Shown in pieces: positions 17,931 to 26,269 of a stretch of 64,000 nt of DNA; the stretch's first letter is position 1; every line of letters starts with the position of its first letter. The stretch is taken from assembly GCF_001083785.1 (NCBI RefSeq), contig NZ_LAVL01000024.1:1-64000 (forward strand). The letters are read 5' to 3'. The stretch is from Nonomuraea sp. SBT364 (lineage in GTDB: Bacteria; Actinomycetota; Actinomycetes; Streptosporangiales; Streptosporangiaceae). The notes under the pieces were generated by a model. That model saw nothing but the letters and a program-made list of their open reading frames with translations, did not search any database and was not told where the DNA came from. A program made the translations under genes and the position numbers.

Positions 17931-18007
17931 GAGACGGCACGTCTCGTCTTGACAGGATGAGTCCCCGCCCCCACACTGAAGCTCGTAGCGAGACGAGACG
18001 TCTCGTC
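17931..18007. promoter_or_regulatory. Two palindromic operator sites between tetR and SDR gene
   Basis: Site one is GAGACG-GCA-CGTCTC at 17931-17945. Site two is the perfect 16-bp palindrome GACGAGACGTCTCGTC at 17992-18007. Both share the half-site GAGACG/CGTCTC. They sit 24 bp upstream of the tetR start and 24 bp upstream of the SDR start, the positions expected for autoregulation and repression. TTGACA at 17949-17954 is a possible -35 between them. Confidence 0.75.
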
Positions 18008-18030
18008 CTAGATTGAGGAGTTGACGCGTC

Positions 18031-18852
18031 ATGACGACCGCCAAAGTGTGGTTCATCACCGGTGGTTCCCGTGGGCTGGGCAGGGCGTTCACCGAGGCCG
18101 CGCTGGCCGCCGGCGACAAGGTCGTGGCCACCGCCCGCGATGTCGAGCCGCTCGCGGACCTCGCCGCCGCGTATCCGGACGACCTGCTGCCCATGTCGCT
18201 CGACGTCTCCGACCGCCAGGCCGTGCACGAGGGCGTGGACCGCGCCGTGGCGGCCTTCGGCGGGCTCGACATCGTGGTCAACAACGCGGGCGGGCTGCTG
18301 TACGGCATGGTGGAGGAGGCCACCGAGGAGCAGGTCCGGGCCCATCTCGACGTCAATTTCTTCGGCGCGGTGTGGGTGGCCCAGGCGGTGGTCCCGCACC
18401 TGCGGGCCCGCGGGTCCGGGCGCATCCTGCAGGTGACGTCGATGGGCACCGGCGGAGGCATGGCCTCGGTCGGCTACTACGGCGCGGGCAAGGCGGCGCT
18501 CGACTCGGTCAGCGAGGCGCTGGCGATGGAGGTCGAGCAGTTCGGCATCAAGGTCACCATCGTGCAGATGGGCGGCTACTCCACCGGGCTGTTCACGACG
18601 GGCACGACCGCGACCACTCCCCAGCCGGACTACGACGCCCTGCGGGCCCAGTTGGAGGAGATGTGGGGCGATGACGCCGGGCCCGAGCCGGACACGGCCG
18701 CCGCCGTCGTCATGGAGCTGGCCGCGCTGCACGACCCGCCCCAGCGGCTGATCGTCGGCAGCCGCTCCTACGACATCGTCCAGGAAATGGATCAGGCCCG
18801 CGCCGAGCTGTACCGGGCGTGGGAGCACCTCAGCCGGAAGGCTCTGGGGTGA
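18031..18852 (+). CDS. Short-chain dehydrogenase/reductase
   Basis: A 273-residue SDR with the TGGSRGLGRAF cofactor loop, VNNAGG, the Ser in VTSMG and the YYGAGKAAL Tyr/Lys pair. This subgroup is often annotated as a general oxidoreductase acting on small carbonyls. The divergent TetR gene and the palindromes in the gap suggest induction by a small molecule, possibly its substrate. A TAGATT at 18009-18014 just after the second palindrome could be the -10. The substrate cannot be told. Confidence 0.85.
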   Translation: MTTAKVWFITGGSRGLGRAFTEAALAAGDKVVATARDVEPLADLAAAYPDDLLPMSLDVSDRQAVHEGVDRAVAAFGGLDIVVNNAGGLLYGMVEEATEEQVRAHLDVNFFGAVWVAQAVVPHLRARGSGRILQVTSMGTGGGMASVGYYGAGKAALDSVSEALAMEVEQFGIKVTIVQMGGYSTGLFTTGTTATTPQPDYDALRAQLEEMWGDDAGPEPDTAAAVVMELAALHDPPQRLIVGSRSYDIVQEMDQARAELYRAWEHLSRKALG

Positions 18853-18888
18853 GACAGCGGGCCGATGCGCCCGCCGCTGGCCGTCCGC

Positions 18889-19845
18889 TCAGGTGAGCGG
18901 ATGGACCTCCGGGTGGGTGCGCCACCAGCGGGTGAAGGCCGGGTTGTCCCCGACGTGGTCCGCGAACGCGCGGGCGAGGCCGCGATAGACGGCGGCGGCC
19001 GCGGTGGTGCTGAGGCGGTCGCGGCGCCAGGCCAGGAGGAGGCGGGCGACCTGCGGTTCGCCGGCCAGGGGGCGGACGACGGTGCCTTCGGCGGCGGGCC
19101 AGGTGGGGTCGACGAGGCGGACGCCGTGCCCGGCGGCGACGAGAGGCCGGCCGGCGCCGCTGGGGGCGTCGTAGCGGACGTCGGGTTCGAACCCGGCGGC
19201 GCGGCAGGAGGCCCGCAGCGCGGCCAGGGAGCCGTCGTCGGCGCCTGGCGGGCTGATCCAGCGTTCGTCCCGCAGATCGGCGAGGTCGATCTCCGGGAGT
19301 GCGGCGAGCGGGTGACCGGCCGACAGGGCCACGAAGATGGGGTAACGCGGGACCAGCGTGCGCGTGACCACGGGAGCCGTCAGGGGCACGTCGAAGCCCT
19401 CGATCATGCCCATGAGCGCGGCGTCGAGCCGGCCGTGGGCCAGGGCGTCGGCGAGCAGGACGGCGGAGGGCTCGATCCGCAGCGAGATGGGCCGGCCGGG
19501 CAGGGCCTCGGCGACGCGGTCGACGACGCTGCCCACGCAGGCCAGGTGGACGCAGCCGAGCTGGAGCCCGGCGGTGGAGGCGCCGGTGTCGCGCAGGTCG
19601 CCGAAGAGCGCGTCGATTTCGGACAGCACGATCCTGGCCCGGGCGATGACCTGGCGGCCCAGCGGCGTTGGCTCGACGCCCGCGTGGCTGCGCACGAAGA
19701 GCTCTCCCCCGACGATCTCCTCGACCTTCCTGAGCTGGTTCGTCATGGCGGGCTGCGACAGACCGAGGCGCGCGGCGGCTCTGGTCACGCTGCCCGTCTC
19801 GGCTATCGCACAGACCATCCGGAGGTGCCTGAGGTCGAGGTCCAT
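18889..19845 (-). CDS. LysR-family transcriptional regulator
   Basis: A 318-residue LysR regulator: winged HTH in residues 1-60 (LRHLRMVCAIAETGSVTRAA, LGLSQPAMTNQLRKVEEIVG) and a substrate-binding domain afterwards. It starts 118 bp before, and points away from, the secreted collagenase gene; a good LysR box lies in that gap. Target genes are inferred from position only. Confidence 0.88.
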   Translation of the reverse strand: MDLDLRHLRMVCAIAETGSVTRAAARLGLSQPAMTNQLRKVEEIVGGELFVRSHAGVEPTPLGRQVIARARIVLSEIDALFGDLRDTGASTAGLQLGCVHLACVGSVVDRVAEALPGRPISLRIEPSAVLLADALAHGRLDAALMGMIEGFDVPLTAPVVTRTLVPRYPIFVALSAGHPLAALPEIDLADLRDERWISPPGADDGSLAALRASCRAAGFEPDVRYDAPSGAGRPLVAAGHGVRLVDPTWPAAEGTVVRPLAGEPQVARLLLAWRRDRLSTTAAAAVYRGLARAFADHVGDNPAFTRWWRTHPEVHPLT

Positions 19846-19857
19846 GACCAGAAATTA

Positions 19858-19880
19858 GGGCATACGCAACACTTATGCCC
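19858..19880. promoter_or_regulatory. LysR-type binding site
   Basis: GGGCATA at 19858-19864 and TATGCCC at 19874-19880 form an exact inverted repeat with a 9-nt spacer, and contain the T-N11-A pattern (T19863, A19875) known for LysR sites. It lies 12 bp upstream of the lysR start and 84 bp upstream of the collagenase start. Confidence 0.65.
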
Positions 19881-19963
19881 GGCTGTATGACCCACGCTCA
19901 CGGATGACTTTCACACTCGGACCGACCTCGCATCCAAGTGGATACCCCCCTCCGGAGGTTCGT

Positions 19964-22396
19964 GTGCGAAAGCTTCTCCTGTTAGCCGCCCTGCTCCTGC
20001 CCTTCGCGGTCGCGGCTCCGGCCATGGCCATGGCCTCGGCCGAGCCGCCGCCCGTCGCGGCGGCGACGGCCGACGATCACGTACGGAAGGAGCCCCTGGC
20101 CGTAGAGGACCGGGCGCCGCTGCCCGCCTCCAAGGACGCGCTCCGGCGCGACTACGACGAACCCGGCGAACCCACCGCGATGGCCGCCCAGGCCGCCTGC
20201 AGCGTGAGCGACTTCACCAGCCGCACGGGCAGCGCACTCGTCCAGCAGATCAAGGCGTCCACCGTCGAGTGCGTCGGCACGCTGTTCAGCCTGACGGGCC
20301 AGGACGCGTACGGCGCCTTCCGCGAGGCGCAGATGGCCGCTGTCGCGTACGCGCTCCGCGACAACGGCGCGAGCTACCCGGGCGACAACAGCACCCATAC
20401 CGCCCAGCTCGTTCTCTACCTGCGGGCCGGCTACTACGTCCAGTGGTACAACCCCGCCGACGTCGGGGCGTACGGCCAGGCGCTGAAGAGCGCCATCAGG
20501 GCCGGCCTGGACGCCTTCTTCGCCCACCCGCGATCTTCGACGGTCAGCGACGCCAACGGCGAGGTGCTGGCCGAGGCGGTCACGCTGATCGACAGCGCCG
20601 GCGAGAACGACCGCTACCTGTATGTCGTCGAGCGCCTGCTCAACGACTACGACAGCATGTACGACGCGTCCTGGTCGATGCTGAACGCGGTGAACAGCGT
20701 GTACACGGTGCTGTTCAGGGGGCATCAGCTGCCGGCGTTCGTCGCGGCCGTGCGGGCCGATCACGGGGTGCTCGACACACTGGGCTCGTTCGCGGCACGC
20801 CACCTGTCGCTGCTCGGCACCGAGCGGGCGTACCTGACCTCGAACGCGGGCCGCGAGCTGGCCCGCTTCCTGCAGTACGCGGACCTGCGGGCGGCGGTCC
20901 GGCCGCTGGCGCGCGACCTGCTCGGGCGCAGCTCCATCACCGGCGCCACGTCGGCCCTGTGGGTCGGGGTCGCGGAGATGGCCGACTACTACGACGGGGC
21001 GAACTGCTCGTACTACGACATCTGCGATCTGCAGGAGCGGCTGGCGGCCGAGGTGCTGCCGGTCACCCACACCTGTAGTCCCAGCATCAGGATCCGCGCC
21101 CAGCAGATGACGTCCGCGCAGCTGAGCGGCAGTTGCTCCAGCCTGGCGGGGCAGGACGCGTTCTTCCACGGCCTGGCGCGTGACAGCGGCCCGGTGTCCG
21201 GCGACGGGAACACCACGCTGGAGGTGGTGGTGTTCGACTCCAGCACCGACTACCAGACCTACGCCGGCGCGATGTTCGGCATCGATACGAACAACGGCGG
21301 CATGTACCTGGAGGGCGACCCGGCGGCGGCGGGCAACCAGCCGAGGTTCATCGCGTACGAGGCCGAGTGGCTGCGCCCCGGCTTCCAGATCTGGAACCTC
21401 AACCACGAGTACACCCACTACCTGGACGGCCGTTTCAACATGCACGGCGACTTCACGGCCGGGGTCAGCACGCCGACGATCTGGTGGATCGAGGGCTTCG
21501 CCGAGTACGTGTCGTACTCGTACCGGAATCTGACGTACGACGCGGCGATCGCCGAGGCGGCCAAGCGGACGTACGGGCTGTCGACGCTGTGGGACACCAC
21601 GTATGCGCACGATTCCACCCGGATCTACCGGTGGGGGTACCTGGCCGTCCGGTACATGTTCGAGCGGCATCCGGCTGACGTGGCGACCGTGCTCGGCTCG
21701 TACCGGACCGGGCGGTGGAGTGCCGCGCGCACGTTCCTGACCAGCACGATCGGCAGCCGGTACGACTCGGACTGGTCCACCTGGCTGGCCTCCTGCTGCT
21801 CGGGCGGCGGCAACCAGTCCCCGTCGGCGGCCTTCTCCTTCACCGTGGACGGCCTGGCCGCCGCCTTCACCGACACCTCGTCCGACGCCGACGGCACGAT
21901 CGCCTCCCGCCGGTGGGACTTCGGCGACGGCGCCTCCTCCACGGCGGCGAACCCGGCTCACACCTTCCCGTCGCCCGGCACGTACACGGTCAGTCTGACC
22001 GTCACCGACGACGAGGGCGCGACCGCGACCACCAGCAAGCAGGTCACGGTCTCGACCGGCTCCGCCCCTGAGTGCACCGGCTCCGACACGCGACAGCTCG
22101 GGCAGGACTGCCGGCGGAGCGGTTTGTCGGCGTCCACCGGGAACTACGCCTACCTGTACCTGTACGTGCCGGCGGGGACGGCGAAGCTGACCATCACCTC
22201 GTCGGGCGGCACCGGTGACGCCGACCTGTACTACAGCGGAAGCTCCTGGGCCACCACGTCGTCCTACGCGCAGCGGGCGACGGGGACGGGCAACGCGCAC
22301 ACGCTGACGGTCGTCAACCCGGCGACCGGCTACCACTACGTCAGCCTGCACGGGGCGCGGGCCTTCACGGGGGCGGCGGTCACGACGGACTTCTGA
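19964..22396 (+). CDS. Secreted microbial collagenase-like metalloprotease (M9) with PKD and PPC domains
   Basis: An 810-residue exported protease. Residues 1-25 are a signal peptide (VRKLLLLAALLLPFAVAAPA). The zinc site is HEYTH followed by GFAEY about 25 residues later, as in M9 collagenases (gluzincin Glu). A PKD domain (RRWDFGDGASST, PGTYTVSLTVTD) and a pre-peptidase C-terminal domain (YAYLYLYVPAGT, DADLYYS) follow and would bind collagen or substrate surfaces. GTG at 19964 is chosen because CCGGAGG lies 5 nt upstream and the signal peptide begins there; an in-frame ATG 60 nt earlier lacks these. Downstream lies a strong terminator. Confidence 0.87.
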   Translation: MRKLLLLAALLLPFAVAAPAMAMASAEPPPVAAATADDHVRKEPLAVEDRAPLPASKDALRRDYDEPGEPTAMAAQAACSVSDFTSRTGSALVQQIKASTVECVGTLFSLTGQDAYGAFREAQMAAVAYALRDNGASYPGDNSTHTAQLVLYLRAGYYVQWYNPADVGAYGQALKSAIRAGLDAFFAHPRSSTVSDANGEVLAEAVTLIDSAGENDRYLYVVERLLNDYDSMYDASWSMLNAVNSVYTVLFRGHQLPAFVAAVRADHGVLDTLGSFAARHLSLLGTERAYLTSNAGRELARFLQYADLRAAVRPLARDLLGRSSITGATSALWVGVAEMADYYDGANCSYYDICDLQERLAAEVLPVTHTCSPSIRIRAQQMTSAQLSGSCSSLAGQDAFFHGLARDSGPVSGDGNTTLEVVVFDSSTDYQTYAGAMFGIDTNNGGMYLEGDPAAAGNQPRFIAYEAEWLRPGFQIWNLNHEYTHYLDGRFNMHGDFTAGVSTPTIWWIEGFAEYVSYSYRNLTYDAAIAEAAKRTYGLSTLWDTTYAHDSTRIYRWGYLAVRYMFERHPADVATVLGSYRTGRWSAARTFLTSTIGSRYDSDWSTWLASCCSGGGNQSPSAAFSFTVDGLAAAFTDTSSDADGTIASRRWDFGDGASSTAANPAHTFPSPGTYTVSLTVTDDEGATATTSKQVTVSTGSAPECTGSDTRQLGQDCRRSGLSASTGNYAYLYLYVPAGTAKLTITSSGGTGDADLYYSGSSWATTSSYAQRATGTGNAHTLTVVNPATGYHYVSLHGARAFTGAAVTTDF

Positions 22397-22407
22397 CAGC
22401 CCTGCCA

Positions 22408-22433
22408 CTCCCGGGGCCGCGCGGCCCCGGGAG
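22408..22433. terminator. Bidirectional terminator hairpin
   Basis: A perfect 26-nt palindrome centred between 22420 and 22421 lies between the convergent stops of the collagenase (22396) and the nitroreductase gene (22434). All-GC stem, no T-run on either side, as is common in high-GC actinobacteria. Confidence 0.75.
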
Positions 22434-22877
22434 TCAGGCCGGGCGCGATGCCGTCCGCTCGATGATCACGACCGGGATCCGCCTTGACGTCTTCCGCTGA
22501 TAGCCGAGGTAGTGCGGCCAGATACCGGTCATCGTCTCCCACAGGCGGGGCCGCTCGTCCTCGGCCGCCGGGCGGGCCTCGGCGTCGAACACCTCGGCCT
22601 CGACCTGCACCTTGACCTGCGGCTGAGCGAGCAGGTTGTGGAACCAGAGCGGATGGTCGGCGGCGCCGCCGTTGGAGGCGACCACGAGGTAGCGGTCGCC
22701 GTCGCGGCCGTAGATGAGTGCGGTGCGCCGGGGAAGCCCCGAGCGTCGGCCGATCGTCGTGATCAGCAGCGTGGGGGCGCCGTGGAAGAGGTGACCGCGA
22801 GCGCCGCCGGACTCGGCGTAACCCTTGACGTGCTTGGCCACCCAGCCGGTCGGGCTGTCGATCGGCTCCTGGCTCAT
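22434..22877 (-). CDS. F420-dependent nitroreductase-type (DDN) protein
   Basis: A 147-residue protein of the deazaflavin (F420)-dependent nitroreductase family. LLITTIGRRSGLPRRTALIY followed by YLVVASNGGAADHPLWFHNL is the family signature, with the conserved W/H around the F420-binding barrel. It would reduce small organic substrates with F420H2. ATG at 22877 overlaps the stop of a tiny upstream frame. The operator and PadR gene just upstream suggest PadR control. Confidence 0.82.
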   Translation of the reverse strand: MSQEPIDSPTGWVAKHVKGYAESGGARGHLFHGAPTLLITTIGRRSGLPRRTALIYGRDGDRYLVVASNGGAADHPLWFHNLLAQPQVKVQVEAEVFDAEARPAAEDERPRLWETMTGIWPHYLGYQRKTSRRIPVVIIERTASRPA

Positions 22878-22978
22878 CGCGCCGCTCCGCCCATCTGGCG
22901 GGTGCCGGCGCCCGGCACGCGCCGGCCGGTGGGGCCGCCCGAGGTCGTCGCCACAAGGACCGTTGTCGTGGTGCGCAT
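22874..22978 (-). pseudogene. 34-codon ORF, probable remnant of an NAD(P)-binding (NmrA-like) gene
   Basis: A short frame with its own AAGGAG and ATG at 22978, ending in an ATGA overlap with the nitroreductase gene. The first part, TTVLVATTSGGPTGRRV, resembles the start of NmrA-type Rossmann proteins (TVLVTGATGxTGRxV), but the GATG loop is damaged and nothing of the fold follows. I read it as the stump of a deleted gene whose promoter, operator and ribosome site now drive the nitroreductase gene. A functional leader peptide is the alternative. Confidence 0.4.
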
Positions 22979-22992
22979 AGGACTCCTTGGAG

Positions 22993-23024
22993 ATACCCAA
23001 ACTTGGGTAACCAAATTTGGGTAT
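22993..23024. promoter_or_regulatory. PadR-type operator
   Basis: ATACCCAAA (22993-23001) and TTTGGGTAT (23016-23024) are exact inverted repeats; between them is an additional TTGGGT/ACCAAA pair, giving overlapping palindromes. The sequence is AT-rich compared with its surroundings and lies just upstream of the nitroreductase transcription unit and 50 bp from the end of padR, the usual place for a PadR repressor site. Confidence 0.7.
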
Positions 23025-23073
23025 CGAACTATGGCTCATCCACCTCCCTGCCGTCAAACCGGTGCGCGGCCGA

Positions 23074-23604
23074 TCAGGCCGGCTCCTCGCCGCGTTCCAG
23101 CCGCCCGATCAGGTCGCGGATCCACGCCGCCTCGGCCGCCGCCTGCGCCGCGCGCAGGGCGAACAACTCCGTCACGCTCCTGGGGCGCTTTCCCTCCCGG
23201 GCCGTGGCCACGATCCGCGCCCGCTCACCCTCCAGAGCGCGCACCCGCTCGTCGAGCAGCGCGATCACCTCCTCCTCGGGCAGCGCGGGCAGCAGCACCA
23301 GGGCGGCGTCGAGCAGTTCCGGACGCCGATCGGGAACCCTCAGGGCGCTTCTGAGCAGCCCGCGGAACTCCGCCTCGCCCTTCTCGTTGATGGCGTAGTC
23401 GACGCGACCCGGCCATTCGTGGACCTCGCTGGTGTCCAGGAGACCTTCCTTGGCCAGTTGCCGCAGCGCGTGGTAGATCGAGCCCGACCTGAGCCCCGCC
23501 CATTGCCCGGCCTCCCACGACTCCAGCTCGGAGCCCACCAGGTAGCCGTGCGCCTGACCGTGCAGCCGCACCACGCCGAGGACCAGCAGTCGCGTCGCCG
23601 ACAT
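23074..23604 (-). CDS. PadR-family transcriptional regulator
   Basis: About 176 residues: a PadR winged HTH (TRLLVLGVVRLHGQAHGYLV, SGSIYHALRQLAKEGLLDTSEV, YAINEKGEAEFRGLL) and a C-terminal helical dimerisation arm. ATG at 23604 is preferred because GGGGAG lies 4 nt upstream; GTG at 23616 is an alternative. It precedes the operator and nitroreductase gene on the same strand and is likely their repressor, responding to a small hydrophobic or phenolic molecule as known for the family. Confidence 0.85.
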   Translation of the reverse strand: MSATRLLVLGVVRLHGQAHGYLVGSELESWEAGQWAGLRSGSIYHALRQLAKEGLLDTSEVHEWPGRVDYAINEKGEAEFRGLLRSALRVPDRRPELLDAALVLLPALPEEEVIALLDERVRALEGERARIVATAREGKRPRSVTELFALRAAQAAAEAAWIRDLIGRLERGEEPA

Positions 23605-23656
23605 CGTCTCCCCCACTCACCGGGGCCCGGTAACCGCCGCTGCCCTGCCGAACAGG

Positions 23657-24391
23657 CTAGCCGTCGTGCCCGTGGCGGCGAGCGCGGTGGAGGGCCCAGA
23701 TCAGCTCGTGGTTGAGCGGGCCCGGCCGCGCCAGGATGTCGCCGAACTCGCTGGCCAGCGGGGCGAGCTGGGAGGCGTAGCAGAGGATGGCCCGCCGCTT
23801 GGCGCCCCAGGCTTCCGCGTCGAGCCGCTCCTCCCGGTGCGGGCTGATGGACTCCAGCGTCCGCAACGGCGCCCCCGCCCTCGGGTGCTCGGTGAGCGCC
23901 CGGGAGGCCGCCCCCGTCCCCCACTCGCGGACGACCGACGCGTACGGCAGGTCGGCGTAGAGCCACGGAGCCGGGCCGCCGGCGCGCTCCAGGGTCTCCA
24001 GCGCCTGGTCGCGGACCCGGAGGTGGGCGCGGTTGCCGATGCCCATGGGCAGCAGGACCTGGGTGTCCGGCCCGGCGTGGGTGGCCAGGCAGTCGTCCAG
24101 GCCGCTCAGCCGCGTCCCGCCGGCGGGCGCGTCGGGATGGTCGAGCACGATCTGCGCCACGCCGAGCGCCGTGCAGGCCCGGGCGTCCTCCGCGCGCCGC
24201 TCGCGTACGGCCTCGTCGGTGGAGGTGAACCCGCACAGCCGGTCCCACGCCGACGGGCCCGAGTCCGTGGCGGGCGGCCCGCCGTGGACGGTGACGATCG
24301 CGGCGGGACGCGGCAGCGCGGCCAGAACGCCCGCCGTCGACAGGACCGCGTCGTCGAAGTGCGGCGAGACCACCAGCGTGCGAAAGCTCAC
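23657..24391 (-). CDS. PIG-L family deacetylase
   Basis: A 244-residue LmbE/PIG-L zinc deacetylase. SPHFDDAVLS near the start is a variant of the metal-binding P-H-x-D-D motif; a later GIGNRAHLRVRDQAL provides the His ligand (usual HxDH). Family members remove acetyl groups from N-acetylglucosaminyl conjugates. GTG at 24391 overlaps the upstream methyltransferase stop (GTGA), so the two are translated together and probably act on one sugar-containing molecule. Confidence 0.82.
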   Translation of the reverse strand: MSFRTLVVSPHFDDAVLSTAGVLAALPRPAAIVTVHGGPPATDSGPSAWDRLCGFTSTDEAVRERRAEDARACTALGVAQIVLDHPDAPAGGTRLSGLDDCLATHAGPDTQVLLPMGIGNRAHLRVRDQALETLERAGGPAPWLYADLPYASVVREWGTGAASRALTEHPRAGAPLRTLESISPHREERLDAEAWGAKRRAILCYASQLAPLASEFGDILARPGPLNHELIWALHRARRHGHDG

Positions 24392-25518
24392 GCCCGGCCC
24401 CCGGTCCGCGTCAGAGCCAGTCCGCGGCTGCCGCGTTTGCGCAGGTAGGCACGCCCGTCGCAGACGAACTCCAGCGCGGGCGCGGCCAGCTCGCAGCGTT
24501 CGGCGACGGTCCAGGCCGACTGCTCGCGCACCCACGGCCACACCGTGTCGTTGAGCCGCTCGGCGGCCAGCGAGATCAGCAGGAGATTCGCCGGCAGCCG
24601 GTGCAGGAGGTCGAGGTCCTGGCCGTAGTAGAGCATCTCGCTCAGCAGGTACGCGCCGGCGGGTCCGCCCGCGGCCAGCTCCTCCAGCCCGTCGGCCGTG
24701 GCCTCGACTCCCGGCACGGTTCGCAGGCGGGCGTGGAAGGCGGGGTTGGGCTCGGCGGCGTACACGGTGTAGCCCTTGTCCACGAGCCGCCGGGCGAGCG
24801 CGCCCTCACAGGCTCCGACCTCGACGACCGGGCCGTCGTCGGGGACCCACCAGCGGGCCACCCAGGCGGCGGTCGCGTCCAGCCGGGCGCCCTCGTAGGC
24901 GGAGGACTCGAACTCCCACGGGTCGGCCACCTGGGCGGCGTCGTCGGTCAGGCTGGCGGTCAGCGCGTACAGCCGGTCGGCCGGCCCCGGCTCCAGGCGG
25001 ACGAAGCGCTCGACGGCCGGCACCCGGTCCGTGGTGACGAGGCGGTCGGCCACCCGGCTGTTCAGCAGCGGCGCGGCGTGGATCGCGGCGAAGCCGAGCT
25101 TGGCCGCCGCCTGGGCGCCGTCCAGGGACACGGCGAGATCGGCGATGAGCTGCAGGTGAGGGTTGTCGCCCACCGCGCAGGCGGCGACGCCTGCGGCGTG
25201 GACGACGCTCCTGCCGAACCTGGCCCGGCGGGAGCGGTGGTCGGCGGGCGAGTGCGTCCACACCTCGGGCTCCGGCACGTCGCGCAGCCGGGCGGCGAGC
25301 GTTTCCGTCGCAGGGAGCGGGGCGGTGTTCCCGCCCGGGTCGACGTGCGGCGCGAGCAGATCCAGCCGCTCGGCGAGCGGCCTGCCGCCCGGCAGGACGA
25401 CGGGCTCGGCCCGCGCCCCGGCCAGCACGTGAACGTCGTCGCCGGCATGGCGGGCCAGGACGGACAGGAATTCCAGGGCGATGTCTTCGGCATGCAGCAC
25501 TGCGACGACCGGTGTCAT
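24388..25518 (-). CDS. SAM-dependent methyltransferase (NodS-like) with N-terminal PIG-L-type extension
   Basis: A 376-residue protein. Residues 1-190 contain elements seen in LmbE/PIG-L-like regions (VVAVLHAEDIALEFLSVLARH, VEVW THSPADHRSRR-type spacing) and may be a second, possibly degenerate sugar-binding domain. From about 230 a methyltransferase core is clear: VVEVGACEGALARRLVDKGY, then VYAAEPNPAFHARLR. This resembles NodS-type methyltransferases that pair with PIG-L deacetylases. ATG at 25518 is chosen for a GGGGGA 5 nt upstream. The first gene of a two-gene operon with the deacetylase. Confidence 0.72.
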   Translation of the reverse strand: MTPVVAVLHAEDIALEFLSVLARHAGDDVHVLAGARAEPVVLPGGRPLAERLDLLAPHVDPGGNTAPLPATETLAARLRDVPEPEVWTHSPADHRSRRARFGRSVVHAAGVAACAVGDNPHLQLIADLAVSLDGAQAAAKLGFAAIHAAPLLNSRVADRLVTTDRVPAVERFVRLEPGPADRLYALTASLTDDAAQVADPWEFESSAYEGARLDATAAWVARWWVPDDGPVVEVGACEGALARRLVDKGYTVYAAEPNPAFHARLRTVPGVEATADGLEELAAGGPAGAYLLSEMLYYGQDLDLLHRLPANLLLISLAAERLNDTVWPWVREQSAWTVAERCELAAPALEFVCDGRAYLRKRGSRGLALTRTGGRA

Positions 25519-25643
25519 GGTGTCCCCCGTGAGCCGGTGAGTTGACGCTACAGTAAAGAATCTTTCCAGTCGAGGATAAGGGGGCGCCAGGCCGTAGGGA
25601 AGATCCACTTCGGGATTTCCGGGTCAGCCTCCTCAAGCAGGCC

Positions 25644-25687
25644 GAGCCCCCGTGCCACGCGCCTCAATGGCGGTGGGACGGGGGCTC
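25644..25687 (-). terminator. Terminator after the small secreted protein gene
   Basis: A 15-bp stem with one mismatch (GAGCCCCCGTGCCAC at 25644-25658 and GTGGGACGGGGGCTC at 25673-25687) with a 14-nt loop. An outer pair GGTCAGC (25622-25628)/GCTGACC (25694-25700) extends it. It follows the minus-strand gene ending at 25749 and precedes the promoter region of the methyltransferase-deacetylase operon. Confidence 0.65.
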
Positions 25688-25748
25688 GCTCACGCTGACC
25701 CGGGGCCGCGATCGCCAATCTTCCGGGTTCCTTGATTTCTGCGATCGG

Positions 25749-26114
25749 TCAGCAGCCGCTGGTGATTCTGGTGAGTGTCGAAGCGGCCCCGATGTTGAAC
25801 TTCTTCTTCCCCTTCGTGCCACCGTTGGTCACGAAGCACTCCCTGTAGTTGGCGACCGGATTGTTGATGTGCAACGTCGCATACACGCGGTGCGAACAAT
25901 GGTTGTTGAAGTAGACCGTGACGCTGATGTCGCCGTCCGCCCACGAATAATTGGACCTTGCGCCCTTCGGGGCCTTGCATGCGATGCTCGTCCGGGAAGC
26001 CGATTGAGCTGAGAGTTCGCCGGAGCTCGCCGCCTGGGCACCGCCCCCGGACAGCGCCGTGAGCGCACCTGCGGCGGCCACCGTCGCCACCAGAATCCCG
26101 AGAGTCTTCTTCAC
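25749..26114 (-). CDS. Small secreted four-cysteine protein
   Basis: A 121-residue exported protein of unknown function. VKKTLGILVATVAAAGALTA is a clear signal peptide, cleaved near AQA. The mature part of about 90 residues is basic and has four cysteines (IACKAP, NNHCSHR, RECFVT, TSGC at the very end), suggesting two disulfides and a small beta fold. GTG at 26114 with GGGAGG 8 nt upstream. It stands alone with its own terminator. No family recognised. Confidence 0.72.
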   Translation of the reverse strand: MKKTLGILVATVAAAGALTALSGGGAQAASSGELSAQSASRTSIACKAPKGARSNYSWADGDISVTVYFNNHCSHRVYATLHINNPVANYRECFVTNGGTKGKKKFNIGAASTLTRITSGC

Positions 26115-26269
26115 CGAGTTTTCCTCCCTATCAAGCAGATCATCGAGCAGTCTGCCAAGGGAACCATCGCGAAGTCGTTGGCCAGGAATCCACAATTTCT
26201 TGACGCTCGGTCCACAGTTCAAGCCGGGGTGCTCTCACGAAAACGCCGGAGGGAGGCGGTGCTCCAGCC

